Of a DNA stretch of 64,000 bases, positions 39,186 to 48,456 are shown one piece after another. The stretch is from Sulfuriroseicoccus oceanibius (GTDB lineage Bacteria; Verrucomicrobiota; Verrucomicrobiia; Verrucomicrobiales; SLCJ01). How positions within the stretch are numbered: position 1 is the stretch's first letter; every line of letters begins with the position of its first letter. A model generated the notes under the pieces. That model did no database searches. It was not told where the DNA came from and was given only the letters and a program-made list of their open reading frames with translations. A program made the position numbers and the translations under genes. The stretch is from NCBI RefSeq assembly GCF_010681825.2, contig NZ_CP066776.1:1736001-1800000 (forward strand). The letters run 5' to 3'.

Positions 39186-40688
39186 CTAGCGGACGATGCG
39201 TTGCAGTGCCATACCGGACTGCTTGAGGTGGTCGTTTACGCGGTCTGCGAGATCGGCGTCGATGTAGGCGTCCGGGCGGTTGCCGCTGAAGACAATGTGG
39301 TGCACGCCGTCGACGGGGGAGTTCAGAGCGGCGGCGACATCTTCCATGCGCAGGATAGGTTTGCCATTGATCGATTCGACGGGAAGTCCGCGCATCTCCT
39401 CGTAGCCGACGGTGGCCGGGGTTGGGATGGTGTAGCTGAGGAAGACGAACTTGCGGCCTGTGGCGGTGCCTTGTTCGAGTTCGTCGGTATTGGCCATAGC
39501 AGCTTGAAGTTCGATCGGGGCGTTGTCGCGCCAATCGCGGAACGAGGTGATGTAATCGCGCGAGAGTTCCTGAAGCAAAAGCCCGCCAAGCATCAGGTAG
39601 TTAGGGCCACGATCGTAGATGAACGGATCGATCACGTAATTGTGTGGGGCCTTGCGTGTCACGGTGGCGTTTACGGTCATGTGTTTGCCATCGCGCAGGA
39701 TGTCGAGTTCCACCGAGTCGCCGACGTAGCGGCTGGAGATGAGGTGGGAAAAGCTGAGTTTGCCGTAGCGATCCGAGTCGTAGTTGCCGCGGCGGTCAAT
39801 GGCTTTGCCGTCGATGGAGACGAGCACGTCGCCTTCTTTGAGCCCGGCTTTGTCCGCCGGCGTGTTGGTGGCCACTTTGGTGATGTAGATGCCGCCCTTG
39901 GTGCCGTTGAGGCCAAGGTATTTGCGGAATGTCTCGTCGGTGGTTTCCGCGTAGCCGACGCCGAGTGAGGGGAATCCCTGGTAGTCCCCGTCGTCGAGAT
40001 CGGTGAGGAAGTGGCTGATCACAGGTCCTGGGATGATGCGGGCGACTTGTTCGTCGGCGGTGAAGCTGAGCAGGATGCCGGCGAGCTTGCCATCGCGGAC
40101 CAGAGGCAGCGAGAACCCACCGGTTTTGTTTTCCAGACTGATGCGCACATTGAAGCGTAGGAAGCGCCGGTGGGAGAGTGCGTAAGTGTTCACTTCAGCG
40201 CGGTTGACGATACCGGTGGTCAGTACCGGTGTGCCTTCTTTCTCCAGTTGCCAGGTCGTCAGACTGTGACCGACTGCGAGGCGCTCGTCGATCGCGAGTG
40301 GCACCATTCCTTCGAGGAAATTGTCGGGCGACTCCACCGGTTGGACCACAGCCAGGTTCGCCTCATAGTCGCGGCCAACGACTTTGGCGGTGGTTTTCGC
40401 GCCGTCAGTCGGGCGTTCCAGTTCAATGAACGTGGAGTTGGCAATGAGATCCGCGCTTACGAGCAAGCGGTTGCCGTGGATCAGGGCGCCGATGCCGCGC
40501 TTGCGACGTGGCTGCTTCTTCTCCCAGGGCTGGAGGATGTTGAATTCTTGCTCGGTGGCAGTTACCCAGCAGGTGGATGTGGCTGGGGACGGTGAGGCGG
40601 CGGTGATTTCTTGCGCGCGCACGGCGGCAGGAAGAACGATCACCAGCGCAGCGACTGCGAGCGCCAGACGGAAAGTGAATGAGATCAT
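39186..40688 (-). CDS. Degenerate trypsin-like/PDZ protein (probable pseudo-protease)
   Basis: A 500-aa exported protein with a signal peptide at residues 1-25. It has the layout of its neighbour: a protease-like domain, then a PDZ domain (KGGIYITKVATNTPADKAGLKEGDVLVSIDG, about 290-320) and a second PDZ-like region at the end. The catalytic sites look lost: the place of the GNSGGP motif reads KTGGFSLP, and the usual HV is replaced by ADLI. It is probably non-catalytic, perhaps a binding partner. Only 37 bp separate it from the intact paralog. Confidence 0.8.
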   Translation of the reverse strand: MISFTFRLALAVAALVIVLPAAVRAQEITAASPSPATSTCWVTATEQEFNILQPWEKKQPRRKRGIGALIHGNRLLVSADLIANSTFIELERPTDGAKTTAKVVGRDYEANLAVVQPVESPDNFLEGMVPLAIDERLAVGHSLTTWQLEKEGTPVLTTGIVNRAEVNTYALSHRRFLRFNVRISLENKTGGFSLPLVRDGKLAGILLSFTADEQVARIIPGPVISHFLTDLDDGDYQGFPSLGVGYAETTDETFRKYLGLNGTKGGIYITKVATNTPADKAGLKEGDVLVSIDGKAIDRRGNYDSDRYGKLSFSHLISSRYVGDSVELDILRDGKHMTVNATVTRKAPHNYVIDPFIYDRGPNYLMLGGLLLQELSRDYITSFRDWRDNAPIELQAAMANTDELEQGTATGRKFVFLSYTIPTPATVGYEEMRGLPVESINGKPILRMEDVAAALNSPVDGVHHIVFSGNRPDAYIDADLADRVNDHLKQSGMALQRIVR

Positions 40689-40725
40689 AGGAGGGAAATG
40701 GGTGGAATGATGTGGTCGGCGTGGA

Positions 40726-42333
40726 TTAGGCGGCTTCATCCAATGGCTCGATCGCTGGTGAAGTTTCCTCGTTCTGGTGTTCGAGTTCGTAGTTTTCGTA
40801 GTCGAGGAAGTGATCCGAGCTGACACCGTACTTGCTGCGGATGCGGGCGTGGGCCTCGATCATTTTTTCGGATTCGATGACGATGGGGCGCTCGGCTCCG
40901 AGGCAGTGGATGGTGGTGAACTCAGGCAGCTTGCCTTGTGCCATCGGCTGGTAGAGGTGGTCGAAGACATCCTGGAGCTTGCGGATCTTCACGCCGTTGA
41001 TTTTGTCCACCACCATGCGGCGGAACCCGGTCACATCCGCGTTGATGGAGTCGGGAAGAATTTGTGTCAGAACGACAATCTCCTCCCAATCGGTGTAGAG
41101 ACCTTCGCCGATGTAGTCGGCAATCAGCTTGCGGCCCTCCAGATCGCTGATCGGGTGAGCGGCCATGACGTTGCGGTTCAGTGGCTGGAAGACAAAGCCG
41201 GCGGCGGTGACGAAGCGTGGGCGTTCGCCGTAGCGGATTTGGAAAATGCGTGATGGATCGAATGGCTTGAGTGAGACGGTGACTTCTTCTGCTTCACCAT
41301 TGCGCAGCACCTCCAGCTTCACGAGGTCGCCGGCGAACTTGCGCTCCACGATCTCGTGCATGGTGACGCTTTCGCCGTTGAGGTTTACTTTGCCGTCTGA
41401 GAAAATCGGGTGGTCGTCGATGGCCATCAGGATGTCACCAGACTCCAGCTTGCCGTCGCAGGTGCCTCCTTTGAGCACGGAGACCACAAGGATGCCCCTG
41501 TCGTTGTCGGGTAATCCCAAGGCTTTGCGTTGGGCCGGGTTCATTAGAGGGAACTCATCGATCGCCAGGTCAACGTAATGGTCATAGCTGCCGTCCCCGA
41601 CGTCGGTGAGGAAGCGTTTAATGACGGGAGTCGGGATCATGTAGCCGGTGTTGTCGGCGGAGGTGAGTCCCTGGAATGCGACTCCGACGACTTTGTTGGC
41701 TTGGAGTACGGGACCGCCGCTATTTCCTGGGTTGATGGCGGCGTCGATTTGGATGACGAGGTGTTGGTCTACCTGGCTGTGACTATACGGGCGGAAATCG
41801 ATACGCGAGACGACGCCGCGGGTCACCGAGATGCGCTCGCCTCCCACAGGGTAGCCGATGACGCGGACTTCGCTTTCCAGGCGGGGGACTTCACCGATTT
41901 CAAGCTGAGGGACGCCTTCGAATGCGTTTTGATAATCTTCGTCATCAATGATCTCGAGCAGCGCGAGGTCGCAGTCATGAGCGATGGCGACAATGCGGGC
42001 CGGAAGCTCGCGGGGGGACCCGTGTTTGGTAACGAGGAGACGTCGTGTGTTGCTGACGACGTGGGCGTTGGTGAGGAACCGGTTTTCCCCAACGAGAAAG
42101 CCACTGCCGGTGCCGCCGCTGTAGTTGCCCGGGTTCCATGGCGTGCGGTAGTCCGCAATCTGTGACGAGTTTTGAATCCGGATGACGCTCTGGTAGGCGG
42201 CGGTAGGAGTGGATTCAGTGGCGGGCGTGGTCTCGGCAGCGTGGCTGGCGAGCGAGGTTCCCAGCGCCGCCGTCACGAGCGTGACGGCGCGGCGCAGGGA
42301 TGATGAGATGCGGAAAGAGAATGCTTTGGTCAT
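40726..42333 (-). CDS. DegP-like serine protease with PDZ domain
   Basis: A 535-aa exported protease with a signal peptide at residues 1-32. All three catalytic sites are visible: TNAHVV (His), DCDLALLEI (Asp) and NPGNSGGPV (Ser). One PDZ domain follows (about 290-370, GILVVSVLKGGTCDGKLESGDIL), and the C-terminal part resembles Deg9-like plant/bacterial proteases. It likely works in the periplasm for protein quality control. First of the two-gene unit with the degenerate paralog. Confidence 0.92.
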   Translation of the reverse strand: MTKAFSFRISSSLRRAVTLVTAALGTSLASHAAETTPATESTPTAAYQSVIRIQNSSQIADYRTPWNPGNYSGGTGSGFLVGENRFLTNAHVVSNTRRLLVTKHGSPRELPARIVAIAHDCDLALLEIIDDEDYQNAFEGVPQLEIGEVPRLESEVRVIGYPVGGERISVTRGVVSRIDFRPYSHSQVDQHLVIQIDAAINPGNSGGPVLQANKVVGVAFQGLTSADNTGYMIPTPVIKRFLTDVGDGSYDHYVDLAIDEFPLMNPAQRKALGLPDNDRGILVVSVLKGGTCDGKLESGDILMAIDDHPIFSDGKVNLNGESVTMHEIVERKFAGDLVKLEVLRNGEAEEVTVSLKPFDPSRIFQIRYGERPRFVTAAGFVFQPLNRNVMAAHPISDLEGRKLIADYIGEGLYTDWEEIVVLTQILPDSINADVTGFRRMVVDKINGVKIRKLQDVFDHLYQPMAQGKLPEFTTIHCLGAERPIVIESEKMIEAHARIRSKYGVSSDHFLDYENYELEHQNEETSPAIEPLDEAA

Positions 42334-42397
42334 GGCGGTCGATGAGCGTGCGCTGACTATTTGTCATCACACATGCGCTCAAAGCGCCACCGCCAAA

Positions 42398-43513
42398 TCA
42401 AACATTGAAAAGAAATTCCACCACGTCGCCATCGTTGACGACATACTCTTTTCCTTCCGAGCGCAGCTTGCCGGCGTCACGTGCCGCGCTGAGCGACCCG
42501 CACTCGACGAGGTTGTCGTAGCTGACCACCTCGGCGCGGATGAAGCCGCGCTCGAAGTCGGTGTGAATCACACCAGCGGCCTGTGGGGCCTTGGCTCCTG
42601 CAGGGATGGTCCATGCGCGGGTTTCCTTTTCACCTGTGGTGATGTAAGTGCGCAGACCGAGCAGGTGGTAAACGCCACGGATGAGTGTGCTGACCCCGCT
42701 GTCGGTGACGCCGAGTGCGTCGAGGTAATCTTTGGCGTCGGCTGGGTCGAGTTCGATCATTTCCTCTTCAATGCGGGCGGAGATGACGAGCGCTTCGGCG
42801 TTGTGGGATTCCGCGGCGTAGGCGCGCACTTTCGAGACGAATGGGTGTGAGTCCGGATCGTCGATTGCTGCGGCCAGTTCGTCTTCGATGACGTTGCAGG
42901 CGTAGATGGTGCGCTTGGCGCTGAGCAATTGGAAGTCGGCCATGACGTCGGCGTCTTCTTTGCTCAGTTCCAGTGTGATGGCTGGGTTGCCTTCGTTCAG
43001 GTGAGGGAGGAGCTTGTCGATGACTTCGACTTCGCGGCTCGACTCCTTGTCGCCGCCTTTGGCTTTCTTGGCGCGGCTCTGGCGGCGCTTTTCCAAGGAT
43101 GCAATGTCCGCCAGGATCAACTCCGAGTTGATGATTTCGATGTCGCGGATCGGATCGACCGAGCCCATTTCGTGAATGATGTCCGGATCTTCGAAGCAGC
43201 GGACCACCTGCACCACGGCATCGACCTCGCGGATGTTGGCGAGGAACTGGTTGCCAAGACCGGCACCCTCGCTGGCTCCTTTAACCAACCCGGCGATGTC
43301 GACGAACTCGATCGCGGTCGGGATGACTTTCTGCGATCCTGAAATCTTCGAGCAGACGTCGAGGCGTGGGTCTGGCACGGTGACGATCCCTTTGTTCGGG
43401 TCGATGGTGCAGAATGGATAGTTCGCAGCCTCCGCTTTGCGTGAGCGGGTGACAGCGTTGAAGAGAGTCGATTTTCCGACGTTTGGCAGTCCTACGATTC
43501 CGGCTTGAAGCAT
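42398..43513 (-). CDS. ychF: Redox-regulated ATPase/GTPase YchF (OLA1 family)
   Basis: A 371-aa Obg-family NTPase. The P-loop GLPNVGKST is at residues 6-14, then [20 protein letters not shown] (switch region), and NVIEDE (G4-like, the altered specificity of YchF). The C-terminal TGS domain covers about 285-370 ([48 protein letters not shown]). It binds ribosomes and probably regulates protein synthesis or stress response. Confidence 0.95.
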   Translation of the reverse strand: MLQAGIVGLPNVGKSTLFNAVTRSRKAEAANYPFCTIDPNKGIVTVPDPRLDVCSKISGSQKVIPTAIEFVDIAGLVKGASEGAGLGNQFLANIREVDAVVQVVRCFEDPDIIHEMGSVDPIRDIEIINSELILADIASLEKRRQSRAKKAKGGDKESSREVEVIDKLLPHLNEGNPAITLELSKEDADVMADFQLLSAKRTIYACNVIEDELAAAIDDPDSHPFVSKVRAYAAESHNAEALVISARIEEEMIELDPADAKDYLDALGVTDSGVSTLIRGVYHLLGLRTYITTGEKETRAWTIPAGAKAPQAAGVIHTDFERGFIRAEVVSYDNLVECGSLSAARDAGKLRSEGKEYVVNDGDVVEFLFNV

Positions 43514-43830
43514 AACGCAGCAACCCTAGTCATGAATTGCCACGGGTGCATCTGATTTGTGCACTGGGAGATAAAGAAATCTGTAGGCTGGCGACGCTTG
43601 TTTCGAGCCTTGGAAATTGGTTGGGTTTCCCTGATGCCTGCGGAGAGGCAACCGATTTCATCTTGTTCTAATAATTCTTGCATAGATGCAGTTTTCTCTC
43701 TGAAAACCTGCTAGTCTGGATATCCGACCATTTGCCTTGAGTTGACTACTTGAACTTTCGCCAAGCGCGGGGCAATGTGACGCCCAGTCTGAGTTTTTGA
43801 AAATTCCCCACCCCAACCCAAACCCTATCC
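43514..43830. other. 317-bp gene-free stretch, probable promoter region
   Basis: No reading frame or strong hairpin is convincing here. It lies between divergent ychF and the TonB-anchor/PA14 gene, so promoters for both are expected; I cannot place the -35 and -10 boxes with confidence. Confidence 0.5.
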
Positions 43831-45084
43831 ATGGAGAATCAAGACCCCAACGTCGATCCAAACGTAGCGGCAGAGGCATCTGTTGCGGCGCCACTGCCTG
43901 AAATTCCACGCATGACCGCTGAGGAGGCTGAAGCAAAGCACCAGCAAATTCTGCGTCGGGAGCGGCTTTCGTCGGTGATGATTGCCGTGTTGGTCCACGT
44001 GCTGATTGTGATTGGTCTGGCTGTTTGGAAGCTGGCGGTGGATGAGCCTGCGGAAGTGAAGATCCAGGCGCGTGTCGCCAACCAGCGTACGACCGACGCT
44101 CCGACCCAGCAGGTGACCTCCGACAGCATGAAGCGCAAGCCTTCGCCGCCGTCCCAGAGTGCGAAGTTGATTACGGCTAATGTCGATAGTGCTGCCGTGT
44201 TCGTTCCTGAAGTGCAGGTCGAGACCGAGCTTTTCAATATGGGAACCGGCGACACCATCGGCCTGGGACTGGGTACCTTCGGTGTGGGTGACGGCGACGG
44301 TGGCGGTGGAGGCGGTGACTTCGGTCGCGCCAGCCGTGGAGCCAGCTCGTTGGAAGGAAATCTTTACGACTTCAAGCAGGACGAGAAGGGCAAAGCTGTC
44401 CGCTATGACATCCGCAACCGTGACCACTTCGTGAAAAGGGTGAAACGTCTTCACAGTTCGCGTTTCTCCGAGTCGTCGTTCGGTCGCTTTTTCAAGGCGC
44501 CGAAGCAGCTCTTCCTGACCACCCTGGCGGTGCCGTTCTCCGATGCATCGGCTGGTCCGCGCTACTTTGGTGCGGCAGACAAGATCAAGCCGTCCGGATG
44601 GGTGGCTCACTACAGCGGCAAGATTGCCGCACCTGAAGACGGTACCTACCGTTTCGTCGGTAACGGCGACGACTACCTTGCCGTGTTCCTGCGCAAGCAG
44701 CCTCGTCTGATCGCATCGTGGACAGATATTCAAGGCGAGCTGGATCGCGGGTTCCGCGCCACTGATCCAACCGGTAAGCACAAGGGGCCGTTCAACATTC
44801 CGTTGATTTACGGTGAGTGGTTCCGCATGCGTGCAGGTGAAGAGATTCCTATCGACATCTGCCTCGGTGAGCGTCCGGGTGGTAAAGTGGGCTTTGTTCT
44901 GATGATCGAGAAGAAGGGCGTGGAGTATGGTAAAGGCGCCGATGGTCGTCCAATCCTGCCGTTGTTCACCACCACCGATTTCTCGGCGAAAGAAAAAGAG
45001 CGCATCAAGAGTGGCTTCGGTGCGTTCCAGTTCGACTGGAAGAATGTGCCGGTCTTCACCGCAACCGAAGACGACGGCTTCTAA
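43831..45084 (+). CDS. TonB-like membrane anchor fused to PA14-like domain, copy 1
   Basis: A 417-aa membrane protein of no known family name to me. Residues 1-45 are cytoplasmic with a charged RRERL patch; the single membrane helix at about 48-68 (VMIAVLVHVLIVIGLAVW) resembles the TonB anchor, and the next 100 residues are extended, with a Gly-rich run (GDGDGGGGGG). The C-terminal ~200 residues look PA14-like: WVAHYSGKIAAPEDGTYRFVGNGDDYLAVF, then ERPGGKVGFVLMIEKKG. It may bind glycan or other ligand in the periplasm. Confidence 0.7.
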   Translation: MENQDPNVDPNVAAEASVAAPLPEIPRMTAEEAEAKHQQILRRERLSSVMIAVLVHVLIVIGLAVWKLAVDEPAEVKIQARVANQRTTDAPTQQVTSDSMKRKPSPPSQSAKLITANVDSAAVFVPEVQVETELFNMGTGDTIGLGLGTFGVGDGDGGGGGGDFGRASRGASSLEGNLYDFKQDEKGKAVRYDIRNRDHFVKRVKRLHSSRFSESSFGRFFKAPKQLFLTTLAVPFSDASAGPRYFGAADKIKPSGWVAHYSGKIAAPEDGTYRFVGNGDDYLAVFLRKQPRLIASWTDIQGELDRGFRATDPTGKHKGPFNIPLIYGEWFRMRAGEEIPIDICLGERPGGKVGFVLMIEKKGVEYGKGADGRPILPLFTTTDFSAKEKERIKSGFGAFQFDWKNVPVFTATEDDGF

Positions 45085-45119
45085 GCCGAATTGCTGACAC
45101 ATTCTAAAGAAGCTTCCCC

Positions 45120-45160
45120 AGCCCGTCCGGATCTCATTTCCGGGCGGGCTGATTTTTTTT
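45120..45160 (+). terminator. Intrinsic terminator between the PA14-like paralogs
   Basis: An AGCCCGTCCGG/CCGGGCGGGCT stem with an 8- to 9-nt loop is followed by GATTTTTTTT. Confidence 0.88.
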
Positions 45161-45239
45161 CCAAGGATTGGATGTGGGGCGGTTCATACGATGTGACCGC
45201 ACGCTGGTTCGTGCGGGAAACCCTAGAAACTAACTGCGT

Positions 45240-46472
45240 ATGAACCCTTCTTTGGAAACTAAACTGGTGGCCGGCGGTGGCGGAAGTCTCACTGGCTCGA
45301 ACATTGGTGATCAGGCCGAACTGGAGCGGCAGCTGATCCTCCGTCGCGAGCGCGTCTCAGCGATGATGATCGCGCTGCTCGTTCATGCGCTGATAGTGAT
45401 TGGGTTGGGTTTATGGACACTCACTGTAGATCCTGAGCCGGAGGTGACGATCCATGTGCGCCCGAAGCCTGCGGATTCTCCGCCCAAGCCGGAAAAGCCG
45501 GCGATTACGGACAGGCCGAACGTGAGGCCGCCATCTGCGAGCCCTCCGAGGATCAACGTATTAGTGGCCAAGGTGACGGACGCCGCGATGTATGTGCCCG
45601 AAGTGACCAACAATGTGTTCCTCCCGGATATGGGGACCAGCACAACACTGGGGTTGGGGAGCGGGCTTGACGGAGTCATTGGTGAAGTCGGGAACAATCC
45701 GCTGGGGAGTGAGCAGGTAACGAGTTCCGCGCTGGTCGGGCGGCTTTATGACTTCAAGCAGAATGCGAGTGGGCGCGCCGAGCGTTATGACGTTTCCAAC
45801 CGCGAGGATTTTGTGAAGCGAGTGAAGCGCTTGCAGCGGTCGTGTTTTTCGGAGTCGTCGTTGAAGCGTTATTTCCAAGCGCCTAAGGAGTTGTATCTTT
45901 CGGTCTTGGCGGTGCCTTTTTCGCCGGCGGAGGACGGTCCGGGGTATTTTGGTGCGGCGGATACGATCAAGCCGTCTGGGTGGCTGGCTCACTACAGTGG
46001 CAAGGTGATGGCTCCTGAGGATGGTGCTTACCGTTTTGTGGGTATTGGGGATGACTACCTTGCCGTCTATCTGAGCAACCGCGCGGCTTTGGTCGCGTCG
46101 TGGCCTGATATTCAAGGTGCGCTGGCCGGGCGGTTTGAGCCGACCGGGCCGGAGTCCGGGCACATGAGCCCGATGAACGTTCCGTTGGTGTACGGCGAGT
46201 GGGTGCAGTTGCGCGCTGGTGAAGCGGTGCCGATCGACATTGCCATTGCTGAACGCCCAGGGGGCAAGGTGGGGTTCCTGCTGATGGTGGAAAAGCGGGG
46301 GGAATCCTATCGTAAAACTGCCAGCGGGCGTCCGGTGTTGCCGTTGTTCACGATCGGGCAACTGCAGGCGGGGGAGCGCGAGCGGATTACGCAGGGGTTT
46401 CCTGGCTTTGAATTCGAGTGGGAGAACGTGCCGGTGTTTTCTGCCAGCGAGGACGATGGCTTTTCGTTTTAG
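45240..46472 (+). CDS. TonB-like membrane anchor fused to PA14-like domain, copy 2
   Basis: A 410-aa paralog of the preceding gene: the same charged RRERVSAMMIALLVHALIVIGLGLW anchor (about residues 35-60, split over patch and helix), a Pro-rich linker with PEVTNNVFLPDMG, and a PA14-like C-terminus (WLAHYSGKVMAPEDGAYRFVGIGDDYLAVY, ERPGGKVGFLLMVEKRG, ending EDDGFSF). The linker is diverged and lacks the Gly run of copy 1. The two are separately terminated, so the duplication is not one operon. Confidence 0.7.
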   Translation: MNPSLETKLVAGGGGSLTGSNIGDQAELERQLILRRERVSAMMIALLVHALIVIGLGLWTLTVDPEPEVTIHVRPKPADSPPKPEKPAITDRPNVRPPSASPPRINVLVAKVTDAAMYVPEVTNNVFLPDMGTSTTLGLGSGLDGVIGEVGNNPLGSEQVTSSALVGRLYDFKQNASGRAERYDVSNREDFVKRVKRLQRSCFSESSLKRYFQAPKELYLSVLAVPFSPAEDGPGYFGAADTIKPSGWLAHYSGKVMAPEDGAYRFVGIGDDYLAVYLSNRAALVASWPDIQGALAGRFEPTGPESGHMSPMNVPLVYGEWVQLRAGEAVPIDIAIAERPGGKVGFLLMVEKRGESYRKTASGRPVLPLFTIGQLQAGERERITQGFPGFEFEWENVPVFSASEDDGFSF

Positions 46473-46529
46473 CGACAAGAAAGTTAGATGATGCTGGAGC
46501 CGGGGTGCGTTTTGTAGTGCTTTAAAAGC

Positions 46530-47480
46530 ATGAAAAGTTTGATTCATCGAACCCTGATGGGGATGGCGGCCGGAGCATCTCTGGCGTCGTTCGTAGTTCC
46601 GGCGTCGGCGGCTGAGCCGGTGACAGAAGATATTTACACTGAAGAGTTGCCGGCTCAGGTGTTCTTCGATGAAGGCGAGAACGCAAAGTTCACCGAGCGC
46701 TTCGGCAAGCTGGTGGATGAAGGGAAGGCCTTTACCACAACCGCTTTGCTCAAAGATGTGGGCAAGGCGGGTTCGGAGAAGGTGCCTGCCTCGCAGCTGG
46801 CTCAGGTGGATGCGGATTCCAAGGATCTTGCGCTTCCGGATCTCTACGACCAGTCGGTGGATTCTGTGTTGATGATCGCCAGCCTCTACAATTGCGGCCG
46901 CTGTGACAACTGGCACGTCGGGGCGATCGCTACCGCTTGGGCTGCCAATGAAGACGGGATTGTGGTGACCAATTATCACGTGCTGGAAGGAAAGGGCGAA
47001 GAGCACTTTCTCGGTGTGATGACCCGGAGTGGCAAGGTGTACCCAGTGGTGGAAGTGCTCGCCGGCGACAAGGCCGCAGATGTAGCATTCATCAAAGTCG
47101 ATACCTCTGGTGAAAAATTGCAGCCATTGGCTCTCGGTGCTTCGGCTCGAGTCGGTGAAGATGTGACGGTCATCAGCAACCCACAGCGCCGCAAGTGGGT
47201 GATGACCCACGGAATCGTTTCGCGCTACTTCTTGAACAAAATTTCACCTCAAGCTGGTTTCGTGACCCGGATGTCGATCACTGCGGAGTACGCGGTGGGC
47301 AGCAGTGGTGGTCCGTTGTTGAACAACAAAGGCGAAGTGATTGGCATGGTGTGCAGCACACAGCCTGTGTTTGCGCGCAATGACAACCAGCCGAAGGACA
47401 CACCGGGTACGGTGCAGATGGTCTATAAGGACAGTGTGCCGGTGGTGGCCATCCGGGCGTTGGTGGATGAGACCAAGTAA
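46530..47480 (+). CDS. Exported trypsin-like serine protease
   Basis: A 316-aa exported protease with a signal peptide (about residues 1-28, ending ASAAEP). The catalytic triad shows in TNYHVL (His), ADVAFIKV (Asp) and SSGGPLL (Ser). No PDZ domain is present. Before the protease domain lies a ~110-residue N-terminal part of unknown role (EELPAQVFFDEGENAKFTERFG), including CGRC near residue 121. It stands 57 bp behind the PA14-like pair, so it may act on the same envelope process. Confidence 0.88.
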   Translation: MKSLIHRTLMGMAAGASLASFVVPASAAEPVTEDIYTEELPAQVFFDEGENAKFTERFGKLVDEGKAFTTTALLKDVGKAGSEKVPASQLAQVDADSKDLALPDLYDQSVDSVLMIASLYNCGRCDNWHVGAIATAWAANEDGIVVTNYHVLEGKGEEHFLGVMTRSGKVYPVVEVLAGDKAADVAFIKVDTSGEKLQPLALGASARVGEDVTVISNPQRRKWVMTHGIVSRYFLNKISPQAGFVTRMSITAEYAVGSSGGPLLNNKGEVIGMVCSTQPVFARNDNQPKDTPGTVQMVYKDSVPVVAIRALVDETK

Positions 47481-47586
47481 TCTTCCCGGCTCAGACTCTC
47501 TGAAGTTCCATTTTTGCAGGGCGCATTCGGCGGGCAATCCGCTGGATGCGCCCTTGCGAATTTTTAGGAGCGGGTATCGTAGGGCG

Positions 47587-48402
47587 ATGAGCAGCGAATC
47601 TTCTGAATCCGGCGAACTGAACCGTCAGGACCCCGCGGTGCGCTATGGCGGAACCGCCAGACTTTATGGACGTGCCGGCTTCGAGCGGGTGCGGGCCGCA
47701 CGTGTTTGCGTGATTGGGGTCGGGGGGGTTGGGTCCTGGGTGGCGGAGTCCTTGTTGCGCTCCGGCGTGGGGACCATCGGTTTGGTGGACTTGGACGATG
47801 TTTGTATGACCAACACAAACCGTCAGGTGCATGCGCTCGAGCGAACCGTGGGGCAGCCGAAAGTGGAGGCCATGCGCGATCGGTTGCTGGCAATCGATAG
47901 TGCGGCGCGGGTGGAGACCTATGGGCGGTTCTTCACGGCCGCTTCATCGGATGAGCTGCTCGGGCACGATTGGGACTTTGTCGTGGACGCGATCGACAGT
48001 GTACGGGCGAAGTGCCAGCTGATAGCAGATTGTGTTGGCCGGCGGATCCCGATGGTGGTGTGTGGCGGGGCTGGCGGGAAGTCGGATCCGACCGCGCTGC
48101 GCACGGGAGATGTGGCGACGGCTACCCACGATCCGTTACTTAAGAAAGTGCGGCGTGTGTTGCGCACCGAGCATGGGTTTAGCAAGGCAGAGCGCGAGGC
48201 GTTCGGCGTGCCTGCGGTGTATTCGGTACAGAACCCGGTCTTCCCTTGGGCGGACGGATCCGTTTGCGAAACTCCGGAGCCCAATCAGTCGCTGCGGTTG
48301 GATTGTGCCAGCGGCTTTGGGACCGCATGCCATGTGACGGGCGCTTTCGGATTTGCTGCCGCTGCGGTGGCGATGCGTACATTGGCTGAGAGCGCACGCT
48401 GA
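47587..48402 (+). CDS. tcdA: tRNA threonylcarbamoyladenosine dehydratase (E1-like)
   Basis: A 271-aa ThiF/MoeB/E1-like ATP-dependent enzyme, near the 268 aa of E. coli TcdA (CsdL). Landmarks: RYGGTARLYGRAG at the start, VCVIGVGGVGSWVAESLLRSG (nucleotide site), LVDLDDVCMTNTNRQVHA, and VVDAIDSVRAKCQL. It cyclises t6A37 to ct6A in tRNAs. The start at 47587 matches the family N-terminus. Confidence 0.92.
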   Translation: MSSESSESGELNRQDPAVRYGGTARLYGRAGFERVRAARVCVIGVGGVGSWVAESLLRSGVGTIGLVDLDDVCMTNTNRQVHALERTVGQPKVEAMRDRLLAIDSAARVETYGRFFTAASSDELLGHDWDFVVDAIDSVRAKCQLIADCVGRRIPMVVCGGAGGKSDPTALRTGDVATATHDPLLKKVRRVLRTEHGFSKAEREAFGVPAVYSVQNPVFPWADGSVCETPEPNQSLRLDCASGFGTACHVTGAFGFAAAAVAMRTLAESAR

Positions 48403-48456
48403 TTGCAACGCATCTGATAACTCTATGGTTGACCCAATCTGGCAGAAGTTCAGAGT

